The translations under genes and the position numbers were made by a program. A DNA stretch of 64,000 bases from Marinobacter sp. Lineage in GTDB: Bacteria; Pseudomonadota; Gammaproteobacteria; Pseudomonadales; Oleiphilaceae. The DNA is taken from NCBI GenBank assembly GCA_029264995.1, contig JAJUKC010000001.1, positions 1-64,000 on the forward strand. Reading direction: 5' to 3'. The notes beneath the pieces are model-generated. The model had not been told where the DNA came from. It searched no databases and worked only from the letters and a program-made list of their open reading frames with translations. How positions within the stretch are numbered: the first letter of the stretch is position 1; the number at the start of each line of letters is the position of its first letter. Positions 44,495 through 53,232 of this stretch are shown here, piece by piece.

Positions 44495-45280
44495 TCAGAA
44501 TCCGAGACTGGACAGCAGATCGTCCACATCGTCCTGCCCCGAAACTACATCTTCCCGCTCATCGGCCTTAATCTGGGGGCCTACCCCTTTTTCGGCCGAT
44601 TCTTCTTTTTCTTCAATCTGGTGCACCGTGCCGGTCAGCTGATCCACGTGGCTGGCCATCACTACCAAGCCAAGAAGATTGTCTTCCACTTCTTTCACCA
44701 AAGCGGTGACCTTCTGGATAACCTGGCCAGTAAGATCCTGGAAGTCCTGAGCCAGCAGGATTTCCGACAGATTCTGGTACAGACTGTCAGAGTCTGTGGT
44801 CAGGCCGGCGAAGAACTTGTCGATGCGACCATACAACTCGCGAAACTCCGCAGGTTCCATTTCACGGCGGCGCAGACGCTGCCACTCGTCCCGCAAGGCA
44901 ACCGCTTCATCCCTCATGGAATGAGCCACGGGCATGCTTTCCTCGACCAGGTCCATGGTGCGGTTCGCTGCCTGGCTGGTCATCTGCACCACATAGGCCA
45001 GACGGTCAGAAGCGTCGCTCATCTTCGACAGGACTTCTTTCTGCTCGGCATTACGCGGGTCTATCTGGAAGTTCCGGATTGCCTCATGGAGGCTGCGGGT
45101 GAGTCGGCCCACTTCCCGGTACAGACTCTGATCGCGAACCTCGCTCAGTTCATTGATCAGGGTCATCGCCTTGGCATAATTCCCGGCGTTTACATTCTCA
45201 GCCAGGTCGGAGGCCTGCTTTTGCAGTTTCTCCGCCACCTCCGGATCAAGGCCCTGATGGTTCTGTTTGGTATCACTCAT
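44495..45280 (-). CDS. cheZ: Protein phosphatase CheZ
   Basis: Dephosphorylates CheY-P to end the tumble signal. It is 261 residues, mostly a long four-helix bundle. The catalytic segment is AQDFQDLTGQVIQKV (Asp and Gln). The C-terminal DDVDDLLSSLGF is the CheY-binding helix after a disordered, charged linker. It lies between cheY and cheA. Confidence 0.95.
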   Translation of the reverse strand: MSDTKQNHQGLDPEVAEKLQKQASDLAENVNAGNYAKAMTLINELSEVRDQSLYREVGRLTRSLHEAIRNFQIDPRNAEQKEVLSKMSDASDRLAYVVQMTSQAANRTMDLVEESMPVAHSMRDEAVALRDEWQRLRRREMEPAEFRELYGRIDKFFAGLTTDSDSLYQNLSEILLAQDFQDLTGQVIQKVTALVKEVEDNLLGLVVMASHVDQLTGTVHQIEEKEESAEKGVGPQIKADEREDVVSGQDDVDDLLSSLGF

Positions 45281-45301
45281 GGCGAGCCATCCGACCTCTG
45301 G

Positions 45302-45685
45302 TTACTGGATTCGTTCGAAGATTTTCTCGATCTTTTCCTTGAGCACGGCTGCCGTAAAAGGCTTGACCACATATCCGTTTACCCCGGCCTGAGCCGCGGC
45401 CACGATCTGGTCCCGCTTGGCTTCTGCCGTCACCATCAGAACCGGCAGGTTCTTCAGGTTTTCGTCAGCGCGGACAGCTTTGAGAAGATCAAAGCCCGAC
45501 ATGCCGGGCATGTTCCAGTCAGTCACCAGGAAGTCGTACTTGCCGCTTCGGAGCATGGGCAACGCCGTGTTGCCATCATCGGCCTCATCTGTATTGGTGA
45601 AGCCAAGATCTCGCAGCAGGTTCTTGATGATTCGTCGCATTGTGGAGAAGTCATCCACAATGAGAATTTTCATGTTCTTGTCCAA
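45302..45685 (-). CDS. cheY: Chemotaxis response regulator CheY
   Basis: Single-domain receiver that, when phosphorylated, binds FliM and changes motor rotation. Acid pocket DDFSTMRR, phospho-acceptor Asp in [11 protein letters not shown] (residue 56 from this start), Thr in [10 protein letters not shown] and Lys in VVKPF. I chose the TTG at 45685 since GGAGG lies five bases upstream; the ATG four codons later (MKILIVDD, 123 residues) has no well-placed ribosome-binding site but is the usual start of Pseudomonas CheY. Confidence 0.96.
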   Translation of the reverse strand: MDKNMKILIVDDFSTMRRIIKNLLRDLGFTNTDEADDGNTALPMLRSGKYDFLVTDWNMPGMSGFDLLKAVRADENLKNLPVLMVTAEAKRDQIVAAAQAGVNGYVVKPFTAAVLKEKIEKIFERIQ

Positions 45686-45736
45686 TGGGACCTCCAGTCA
45701 GTAACACCCGGAATTCATTCAGCCTTTTTGAAAGTC

Positions 45737-45749
45737 TAGCAGGCTGCTA
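45737..45749. repeat. Short palindrome upstream of cheY
   Basis: TAGCAG-G-CTGCTA is a perfect palindrome, 52 bases before cheY. An inverted copy of its core (CAGCCTGCT, 45812-45820) lies in the same gap. I found no sigma-28 or sigma-54 promoter here. Confidence 0.35.
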
Positions 45750-45846
45750 CCTTAACTGCTTATTGTGTGGTGTTTGCGCACGTTGTAAAGCATCGGTTAC
45801 CAAAAGCTACACAGCCTGCTGAAAGAGAAACACAGCACCCGGCTGA

Positions 45847-46590
45847 TCAGTCGTTGTCACTATCCCGCCACTCGGCCAACCGGCTGCGCAGCCGCAGTGC
45901 CGCCTGGCTGTGAATCTGGCTTACCCGGCTCTCACTGACCCCAAGCACTGCGCCGATTTCCTTGAGGTTCAGTTCTTCCTGGTAATACAGGCTCAACACC
46001 AGCTTTTCGCGCTCAGGCAACTGCTCGATGGCGTCCGCCAGACTGCGCTGGAAAGCGCCGGAAGCAATACCGTCCAGCGGATTATTGCTGGCCTCTGCTT
46101 CTTCTATCGGCAGCTCGCCGGATTCATTGAGCTCATCAAGGCTAAAAAGTCGGCCACTGTTGGCGTCGGCCAGTGAAGCGTGATATTCGTCCAGACCAAT
46201 GCCAAGCTCTTCAGCTACTTCGGCATCCTGGGCCTCGCGCCCGGTACGATCTTCCACTTGTTTGATGGCACTGGCGATTCGCCGGGCATTACGATGCACT
46301 GAGCGGGGCACCCAGTCGCCTTTGCGGATTTCGTCCACCATGGCGCCACGGATGCGAATGCCGGCATAGGTTTCAAAGGTCGCACCCTTGCCTGAAGAGT
46401 AGCGCTGCGCAGCCTCCAGCAGACCAATCATACCGGCCTGCATAAGGTCTTCGAGCTGCACCGATGCAGGCAGTCGGGCCATGAGATGAAGGGCGATTTT
46501 CTTGACCAGCGGCGCATGCTCTTCAATCAGGGCTGAAGGGCTCCTGGCGCCGGCCTGATGGTAAATTCCCAGATTTTTCGCCAATGTCAT
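45847..46590 (-). CDS. fliA: Flagellar sigma factor FliA (sigma-28)
   Basis: Directs RNA polymerase to late flagellar and chemotaxis promoters; held inactive by FlgM until the hook is done. The 247 residues show region 2 (EDLMQAGMIGLLEAAQRYSSGKGATFETYAGIRIRGAMVDEIR), region 3 and region 4 (LNLKEIGAVLGVSESRVSQIHSQAALRLR). It is the last gene of the flhF-fleN-fliA group; cheY follows after 161 bases. A matching promoter lies upstream of parC. Confidence 0.97.
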   Translation of the reverse strand: MTLAKNLGIYHQAGARSPSALIEEHAPLVKKIALHLMARLPASVQLEDLMQAGMIGLLEAAQRYSSGKGATFETYAGIRIRGAMVDEIRKGDWVPRSVHRNARRIASAIKQVEDRTGREAQDAEVAEELGIGLDEYHASLADANSGRLFSLDELNESGELPIEEAEASNNPLDGIASGAFQRSLADAIEQLPEREKLVLSLYYQEELNLKEIGAVLGVSESRVSQIHSQAALRLRSRLAEWRDSDND

Positions 46591-46622
46591 GTATCCGGTT
46601 TTCTTGTAGGACTGGATTCAGA

Positions 46623-47435
46623 TCAGACTTCGACGAGCCGCTCCACGAAGAACTCGAGATGCCCCCTGGGAGAGGACGGCAAAGGCCAGCTATCCACTTT
46701 TTCGGCCAGAGCCCGGATAGCCAGCGAGGCTTTCGCCCTCGGATAGGCATCCAATACCGCTTTCTGCCTCTGAACGGCTTTCTTGACGGCCTCGTCGTAA
46801 GGCACGATACCTACATATTGTAGTGCCACATCCAGGAAACGCTCGGTGACCCGGGTCAGTTTTTCAAACAGATGGCGGCCTTCCTGCTCATTGCGGACCT
46901 GGTTTGCCAGGATGCGGAAGCGGTTGGTGCCGTAATCCCGATTCATCAGTTTGATCAGGGCGTAAGCATCGGTAATGGAAGTAGGTTCGTCGCAGACCAC
47001 CAGCAGAAGTTCCTGCGATGCCCTCAGGAAGCTGACCACCGATTCAGAAATACCCGCGGCGGTATCCACAATCAGAACGTCAATCTGGTCGCCCAGCTCA
47101 CTGAAGGCATTGATCAGGCCGGCATGTTCCATGGCGCTGAGCTGGGTCATACGCTGGGTGCCGGATGATGCCGGAACAATCTTGATGCCACCAGGGCCAT
47201 TCACCAGCACATCTTTCAGATCACAATCGCCGTTGAGTACGTCTTGCAGATTTCGATTGGCGGTAATGCCAAGCAACACATCGATGTTGGCGAGCCCAAG
47301 ATCCGCGTCCAGCAAGACAACCCGGCGCCCCTTCTGGGCCAGGGCGATACCTAGGTTGACCGAAACATTGCTCTTGCCGACACCGCCCTTGCCGCCGGAA
47401 ACCGCAATCACCTGAACCGGATGTGGTCTGCTCAT
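46623..47435 (-). CDS. fleN: Flagellar number regulator FleN (FlhG)
   Basis: MinD-like ATPase of 270 residues with deviant Walker A GGKGGVGKSN at 14-23 and Walker B VLLDADLGLANID. FleN limits flagella to one per pole by antagonising the master activator FleQ and opposing FlhF. It is directly downstream of flhF and 32 bases upstream of fliA. FleQ itself is not in the window, though the sigma-54 sites suggest it exists. Confidence 0.96.
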   Translation of the reverse strand: MSRPHPVQVIAVSGGKGGVGKSNVSVNLGIALAQKGRRVVLLDADLGLANIDVLLGITANRNLQDVLNGDCDLKDVLVNGPGGIKIVPASSGTQRMTQLSAMEHAGLINAFSELGDQIDVLIVDTAAGISESVVSFLRASQELLLVVCDEPTSITDAYALIKLMNRDYGTNRFRILANQVRNEQEGRHLFEKLTRVTERFLDVALQYVGIVPYDEAVKKAVQRQKAVLDAYPRAKASLAIRALAEKVDSWPLPSSPRGHLEFFVERLVEV

Positions 47436-47507
47436 ACTGTTATCAGTCTCTTACTACGTTCTTGTACGGGCACGCGTGCCGGTGTTTTATTCTGTCGCTG
47501 GCGAGGC

Positions 47508-48827
47508 TCAGGCACCTTCGGCTATTGCCTGCGCGCTCTGCACGGCCCTGAGCCTTTCTACGCCCAGACGCACCAGCGGGATAGCCTCCGCCCTTTGGAG
47601 ATCTTCCGGTATCTTCTGGCCATCGGTGTACCAGGCCACCGGCAAGCTGGTCTCCATAACGAATCCGAGCGCTTCGCCCAGGGTCAGGGCTTCATCAATC
47701 TTGGTCATGATGCAGCCTGCAAGGTTTGCCATCTTATAGCAATGCCACACGGATTTCATGATACGTGGCTGACTGGTGGCAGAGACCACCAGATGTGTAC
47801 GGATATTGTGATCGCTGCGAGCCAACTCCGCCAGTTGTTCCTGGTAACCACGGTCGGCACTGGTCAGGCCGGCAGTGTCAATCAGTACCAGGTGCCTATC
47901 CGACAGTTCATCAAGAATGTCATCCAGGGAATGGCTCTCATCCACCACCCGCACGGGCACATTCAGGATTCTGCCGAACACAAACAGCTGCTCATGGGCG
48001 GCCACACGGTAGCGGTCGGTGGTCACCAGGGCCAACGAATCCGGGCCATGCTCCAGCACATAGCGAGCCGCCAGTTTGCCAATGGTGGTGGTTTTGCCAG
48101 ACCCGGTCGGCCCGACCAGGGCATAGATCCCCCCGGCATCAAGCCAGTCTTCGCGACCGGTGCGAACGCCGGTCGCCAGCATTTTCAGTGACTGCTTCCA
48201 GCCATCTTCCAGGCGCCCGGCCCGGTGCCGTCGGGACAGAGAGCCGGCCAGCTCCGCGCCCAGACCGAACTCCTGCAGCCGCTCGGCCAAGCGTTGCTGT
48301 ACCGCGCTGTTTCCACCGTCAGCCTGAGTGGTGGACGCCACCTTGCCACTGACCAGATCACGCAGAGAGCTGATCTCGGCACGCATACTGGCCAGTTCAT
48401 CGGCATAGCCACCGGTACCGGATTCTCTGCCGGAAGCCGGCTTTTCGGCCACAACAGTACCGGAAAGGGACGCCGGAAAATCGGCGGTCTCGAGAGACAT
48501 GGACGATGCCGTGCCGCCTGAAGACGCAGTTCCCGCGCGCTTTTCCCGAACCTCACGAATGCGGCTGCGAGACCGGTTAAGCTCCTCTTCCAGCCGACGA
48601 TGCTGCTCGGCCTGCATCTCTGCCAGCCGGGAGCCGTTGGTGGCTTCAACCGCTCTTTCACCCAGACGCTGGCGCGCCATGTTTTCGTCGTAGTCGAGTG
48701 CCGTCACGATCTCAACACCACCATCAACGCGGCGGTTAGACAGAATAACGGCATCCGGCCCCATTTCGTGGCTTACCTGCTTCAGGGCCTCAGCCATGGA
48801 CTGCGCAAAAAACCGTTTTACTTTCAT
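47508..48827 (-). CDS. flhF: Signal-recognition-type GTPase FlhF
   Basis: Places the flagellum at the cell pole. The 439 residues have a variable basic N-terminal domain (MKVKRFFAQSMAEALKQVSHEMGPDAVILSNRRV), a charged linker and an SRP-like NG domain with P-loop GPTGSGKTTTIGKLAARY (about 238-255), LVTTDRYRVAAHEQL, LIDTAGL and a TKIDEA guanine-specificity motif. It lies between flhA and fleN. Confidence 0.96.
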   Translation of the reverse strand: MKVKRFFAQSMAEALKQVSHEMGPDAVILSNRRVDGGVEIVTALDYDENMARQRLGERAVEATNGSRLAEMQAEQHRRLEEELNRSRSRIREVREKRAGTASSGGTASSMSLETADFPASLSGTVVAEKPASGRESGTGGYADELASMRAEISSLRDLVSGKVASTTQADGGNSAVQQRLAERLQEFGLGAELAGSLSRRHRAGRLEDGWKQSLKMLATGVRTGREDWLDAGGIYALVGPTGSGKTTTIGKLAARYVLEHGPDSLALVTTDRYRVAAHEQLFVFGRILNVPVRVVDESHSLDDILDELSDRHLVLIDTAGLTSADRGYQEQLAELARSDHNIRTHLVVSATSQPRIMKSVWHCYKMANLAGCIMTKIDEALTLGEALGFVMETSLPVAWYTDGQKIPEDLQRAEAIPLVRLGVERLRAVQSAQAIAEGA

Positions 48828-48882
48828 GCTGCTTCATCCTCCCAACGGCAAGCGCTCTGGCTTCCCGCGATGCTCCGTCGGT

Positions 48883-51057
48883 TTATTGACCTACAGAGGC
48901 GACTATCGTGATCTGTTTGTTATCCGGGATTTCCTGGTACGAGAGCACATGCAAACGCTCTACCCCATAGCTGGCAAACTTCGCCAGTACTGGCCGCAAG
49001 GGCCCTGAAACCAGCAGGATGGCAGGCTTGCCGAGCATTTCCTGGCGCTGCACGCTGTCCTGAAGGGATCGTTGCAGCTTTTCCACCATGTTGGGCTCAA
49101 GCACCAGACCAATGTCATCCTGACCGCCGGATTGTTGACTCTGCTGAACAGACTTTAGCAATAACTGTTCCAGGTCTGGATCCAACGTGATAACGGGGAT
49201 TTCGGCGTCGTTGCCGCAGATACTCTGAACAATCATTCGGCGCAGGGCCTGGCGGGCCACCGTGGTCAGCACTTTCGGGTCCTGACTCTTCGGATGCACG
49301 TTCACAATGGCCTCGGCGATGGAGCGCATGTCCCGCACCGGCACTTCTTCTTTCAACAGGTTCTGCAACACTTTCAAGAGGATGCTGATGGAAATGGTGG
49401 TCGGCACCAGCTCCTCTGCCAGCTTGGGCGAAATCTTCTCCAGCTGGTCCAGCCACTTCTGGGCCTCCTCGTGGCCGATCAGTTCGTGAGCGTGTTTCTG
49501 CAGGATCTGGTTCAGGTGTGTCGCCACCACGGTGCTCGCATCCACCACGGTGTAACCCAGCGTCTGGGCCTGGTCTTTCCTGTCGGATTCAATCCAGATG
49601 GCGTCCAGGCCGAAAGCAGGATCCTTGCCGGCAATACCTTCCACCTTGCCGAACACCTGCCCCGGATCAATGGCCAGCTCCCGTTCCGGATGAATCTCGG
49701 CCTCGGCGATGGTCACACCCATCAGGGTAATCCGGTAGACGTTCGGCATCAGATCCAGGTTGTCGCGAATGTGCACCGAGGGCATGAGGAAGCCCAGATC
49801 CTGCGAGAGCTTCTTACGAACCCCTTTGATTCGGCTGAGCAATTGTCCACCCTGGGATTTGTCCACCAGCGGGATCAGCCGGTAGCCCACTTCCAGCCCG
49901 ACAATGTCCACCGTGGCCACGTCATCCCAGCCCAGCTCGCGGGTTTCCCCCGGTGCCGGCAATGCCTGCCCCTCGCCACCCGGACGATCCGGGGAAATTT
50001 CCGCACCCTGGCGGGCCGCCCCACCGGCCATGCCCCCACGACCCACAAAGCCGCCTTCATCTTCAACCGTCTGCTGCTGTTTCTTCCAGATCAACCAGGC
50101 TGCGCCGGCTGCCAGCAAGCCCAGGCCAAGAAATGCGATGTGGGGCATCCCCGGAATCAGGCCCAGCAGAATCAGGATACCGGCCGCAATGCCCAACGCC
50201 TTGGGCGCACTGAACATCTGCTGAATGATCTGGCCGCCCATGTCCTGGCTGGAGGTTACCCGGGTAACCATGATGGCGGCAGACGTGGAGAGCAGCAGGG
50301 AAGGAATCTGAGCGACCAGGCCGTCACCGATGGTCAGCAGCGCATAACGCTCCATCGCCAGACCGAAATCCAGACCGTGCTGCATCATGCCGATAGCCAC
50401 ACCACCGACGATGTTGATGGCCAGAATCAGCAACCCGGCAACGGCATCGCCTTTCACGAACTTCGAGGCACCGTCCATGGAGCCGTAAAAATCGGCTTCC
50501 TGGGCAATTTCCGAGCGGCGTGACTTGGCCTCGTCCTGGTTGATCAGGCCGGCGTTCAAATCCGCATCAATCGCCATCTGCTTGCCGGGCATGGCGTCCA
50601 GGGTAAAGCGGGCACTGACTTCAGACACCCGGCCAGCACCTTTGGTGACAACCAGGAAGTTGATGATCATGAGGATGGCAAAGACCACGAGACCGACGGC
50701 GTAGTTACCACCAATCAGGACTTCACCAAAAGACTCGATCACCTTACCGGCGGCATCGCCACCCTCATGGCCGTTCAGCAATACAATCCGGGTGGACGCC
50801 ACGTTCAGGCCCAGGCGCAACAGGGTGGCCACCAGCAACACCGTTGGGAAGGAAGCAAATTCCATCGGCCGCATGGCGTACACACAGACCAGCAGAATGA
50901 CGATGGACAGGGTGATATTAAAGGTGAAGAACACATCCAGCAGGAACGCCGGCATTGGCAGAATCATCATGCCAAGCAGCCCCATCAGCATCAGGGGGAT
51001 GCCGAGGTTCCCCCGCGTCAGGGATTTGACGTTGTTAAGGACTAGCGCTCTGTCCAT
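48883..51057 (-). CDS. flhA: Flagellar export gate protein FlhA
   Basis: Inner-membrane core of the flagellar type III export gate; its cytoplasmic ring docks substrate-chaperone complexes and helps use the proton motive force. I chose the ATG at 51057 giving MDRALVLNNVKS, for 724 residues; the open frame runs 45 codons further through the promoter. Eight helices fill residues 20-320, with the conserved FHIPEP-type loop (KGAGRVSEVSARFTLDAMPGKQMAID). The C-terminal domain starts near 350. A sigma-54 promoter lies 85-100 bases upstream. Confidence 0.97.
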   Translation of the reverse strand: MDRALVLNNVKSLTRGNLGIPLMLMGLLGMMILPMPAFLLDVFFTFNITLSIVILLVCVYAMRPMEFASFPTVLLVATLLRLGLNVASTRIVLLNGHEGGDAAGKVIESFGEVLIGGNYAVGLVVFAILMIINFLVVTKGAGRVSEVSARFTLDAMPGKQMAIDADLNAGLINQDEAKSRRSEIAQEADFYGSMDGASKFVKGDAVAGLLILAINIVGGVAIGMMQHGLDFGLAMERYALLTIGDGLVAQIPSLLLSTSAAIMVTRVTSSQDMGGQIIQQMFSAPKALGIAAGILILLGLIPGMPHIAFLGLGLLAAGAAWLIWKKQQQTVEDEGGFVGRGGMAGGAARQGAEISPDRPGGEGQALPAPGETRELGWDDVATVDIVGLEVGYRLIPLVDKSQGGQLLSRIKGVRKKLSQDLGFLMPSVHIRDNLDLMPNVYRITLMGVTIAEAEIHPERELAIDPGQVFGKVEGIAGKDPAFGLDAIWIESDRKDQAQTLGYTVVDASTVVATHLNQILQKHAHELIGHEEAQKWLDQLEKISPKLAEELVPTTISISILLKVLQNLLKEEVPVRDMRSIAEAIVNVHPKSQDPKVLTTVARQALRRMIVQSICGNDAEIPVITLDPDLEQLLLKSVQQSQQSGGQDDIGLVLEPNMVEKLQRSLQDSVQRQEMLGKPAILLVSGPLRPVLAKFASYGVERLHVLSYQEIPDNKQITIVASVGQ

Positions 51058-51141
51058 GCCGGATCTGTCTCCACGTATCTGGGCTTGCGGGCAATTTCCG
51101 GGTCGAAAATCTGACACCGGACGTCGCTTTCCGGGAGGTAT

Positions 51142-51157
51142 CGCAAGAACCGTACCA
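51142..51157 (-). promoter_or_regulatory. Sigma-54 promoter for flhA
   Basis: Minus strand reads TGGTACG-N4-TTGCG: one mismatch in the -24 box, intact -12 TTGC and exact spacing. The predicted start is near 51131, giving a leader of about 74 bases. flhA is FleQ/RpoN-dependent in P. aeruginosa. Confidence 0.72.
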
Positions 51158-51195
51158 GCCCTTGCAAAATTTGACGTCTGACCACCGTTCAACGC

Positions 51196-51224
51196 CTGAC
51201 GCAGAAGCCCAGATACGGTATCCT
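51196..51224 (+). promoter_or_regulatory. Possible sigma-70 promoter for upp-uraA
   Basis: CTGACG (51196-51201), 17 bases, TATCCT (51219-51224). The match is modest and the start would lie about 50 bases before the upp ATG. It runs opposite to the flhA promoter. Confidence 0.35.
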
Positions 51225-51280
51225 TTCGCCATTTGCACTATCCCGATTCAAGCCAGAAACCCGAACACACAGGTGACCCC

Positions 51281-51919
51281 ATGCCGATCCACGAAGTGAA
51301 GCACCCTCTGATCCGCCACAAGCTCGGCCTCATGCGCCGCGCCGACATCAGTACCAAGAACTTCCGAGAGCTGGCACAGGAAGTTGGCGCACTGCTGACC
51401 TACGAGGCCACCAAAGACTTCAACCTGCAGGAAAAAACCATTGAAGGCTGGGCCGGCCCGGTCTCCGTGGAGCAGATCCACGGCAAGAAGGTAACCATCG
51501 TGCCCATCCTCCGCGCCGGTCTGGGCATGCTGGACGGCGTTCTGAGCCTGATTCCGGTGGCCCGGGTGAGTGTGGTTGGCCAGATCCGCAACGAAGATAC
51601 CCTCGAAGCAGAAACCTACCTGGAGAAACTCGTGGGCGAGCTGGATCAGCGCATGGCCCTGATCATTGATCCGATGCTGGCCACCGGCGGCTCCATGATT
51701 TCCACCATCGATCTGCTCAAGAAAGCCGGCAGCACCGAAATCCGGGCGCTGGTTCTGGTGGCCGCCCCGGAGGGCGTGGAAAAGGTTCTGGAGAAACACC
51801 CGGACGTGTCCATCTACACCGCGTCGGTGGATGAGCGCCTGAACGAGAAAGGCTACATTCTGCCGGGGCTGGGCGATGCCGGCGACAAAATCTTCGGCAC
51901 CAAGCAGAAGGACGTCTGA
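51281..51919 (+). CDS. upp: Uracil phosphoribosyltransferase
   Basis: Converts uracil and PRPP to UMP in pyrimidine salvage. The 212-residue protein shows the family pattern [19 protein letters not shown], a [13 protein letters not shown] uracil/PRPP segment, the PRPP-binding [10 protein letters not shown] and the C-terminal [19 protein letters not shown] lies four bases before the chosen ATG; the open frame starts earlier without support. It is followed two bases later by uraA, the transporter that feeds it. Confidence 0.96.
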
Positions 51920-51921
51920 GC

Positions 51922-53178
51922 ATGCAGGACCATAACAACGATCCGGTCTGGAAACAGGCCATTGCCGGCTCCCAGATGCTGCTGGTGGCCTTTGGCGCCC
52001 TGGTGCTGATGCCACTGATTACCGGCCTGGATCCCAACGTCGCCTTGTTCACTGCCGGCCTGGGCACCCTGATCTTTCACATTGTCACCGGTGGCCAGAT
52101 CCCGATCTTCCTGGCATCATCGTTCGCGTTCATCGCGCCGGTGCTGGCCTCCAAAGGCCGCTTTGGCCTGGAAGAAACCCTTGGTGGCCTGATGGCCGCA
52201 GGCATTCTGTATATCATCCTGTCCGGGGCGGTTCGTCTGCGCGGCACCGGTTTCATTACCCGGCTGTTGCCTCCAGTGGTGATTGCACCGGTCATCATGA
52301 CCATCGGCCTGGGGCTGGCGCCCGTCGCTGTGTTTATGGCCACGGGTAAAACCGGTGACGGCCAGACCCAGCTGATCCCCTACAACACCGCCATCTGGAT
52401 TGCCATGATCTCCCTGGCCGTGACCATCATCATGTCGGTCTGGGCCAAGGGCATTTTCCGGCTGATCCCGATCATGTTCGGCGTCCTCGTGGGGTACGTT
52501 CTCTCTGCCATCATGGGCATTGTTGACACCACCCCCATCCAGCAGGCTGAGTGGCTGGCGATGCCAAACTTCGTAGCACCGGCGTTCAGCTGGGGCGCTA
52601 TCCTGTTCATGATTCCGGTCGCCATTGCGCCGGCCATCGAACACATCGGCGACGTTCTGGCCATCGGCAACGTTACCCGCAAGAACTACCTGGAAAAACC
52701 GGGCCTGCACCGCACCCTGCTGGGTGATGGTCTGGCCACCAGCGCTGCCTCGCTGCTTGGTGGTCCTCCCAACACCACCTATTCCGAAGTAACCGGTGCG
52801 GTGATGCTGACCAAGAACTTCAACCCGAAAGTTATGTGGTGGGCGGCGGTGGTCGCCATTGTTCTGGCGTTTGTCGGCAAGTTCGGCGCCGCGCTGCAGA
52901 CCATTCCGGTACCGGTCATGGGCGGCATCCTCTGCTTGCTGTTCGGCTCAATCGCAGTGGTGGGCCTGAACACCCTGATCCGCCACCAGGTGGATCTGTC
53001 CCAGTCCCGTAATCTGGTGATCGTGGGCGTGACCCTGGTCTTTGGTATCGGCAACATGGCGCTGGGCCAGCTGGAAGGCATCGCCCTGTGTGCGGTGGTT
53101 GCCATCATCCTCAACCGGATCCTGCCCGGCGAACGGGAAGCCTGGGGCAAACGGATTCACCAGCACGAATCCAGCTGA
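51922..53178 (+). CDS. uraA: Uracil permease (NCS2 family)
   Basis: Inner-membrane uracil:proton symporter of 418 residues with about 12-14 hydrophobic segments. Family features include AIAPAIEHIGDVLAIGNVT, with the conserved substrate-binding Glu, and LGGPPNTTYSEVTGAVMLTK. It shares the transcript with upp. Both sit on the strand opposite the flagellar genes and split flhA from flhB. Confidence 0.94.
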   Translation: MQDHNNDPVWKQAIAGSQMLLVAFGALVLMPLITGLDPNVALFTAGLGTLIFHIVTGGQIPIFLASSFAFIAPVLASKGRFGLEETLGGLMAAGILYIILSGAVRLRGTGFITRLLPPVVIAPVIMTIGLGLAPVAVFMATGKTGDGQTQLIPYNTAIWIAMISLAVTIIMSVWAKGIFRLIPIMFGVLVGYVLSAIMGIVDTTPIQQAEWLAMPNFVAPAFSWGAILFMIPVAIAPAIEHIGDVLAIGNVTRKNYLEKPGLHRTLLGDGLATSAASLLGGPPNTTYSEVTGAVMLTKNFNPKVMWWAAVVAIVLAFVGKFGAALQTIPVPVMGGILCLLFGSIAVVGLNTLIRHQVDLSQSRNLVIVGVTLVFGIGNMALGQLEGIALCAVVAIILNRILPGEREAWGKRIHQHESS

Positions 53179-53200
53179 CAGCCCGGATCAGCATTCCGCT

Positions 53201-53230
53201 CCCTCTATTCCGGTTCGCCGGAATAGAGGG
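53201..53230. terminator. Strong hairpin between uraA and flhB
   Basis: CCCTCTATTCCGG (53201-53213) and CCGGAATAGAGGG (53218-53230) form a perfect 13-base stem closed by a stable TTCG loop. It lies 22 bases past uraA and two bases from the convergent flhB stop. No T-run follows on either strand, so it may protect mRNA ends or slow polymerase rather than end transcription alone. Confidence 0.65.
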
Positions 53231-53232
53231 CT

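Noticed and set aside
48828..48882. Possible sigma-54 element upstream of flhF
   Set aside because: The -12 TTGC is there but the -24 lacks the essential GG at the required spacing.
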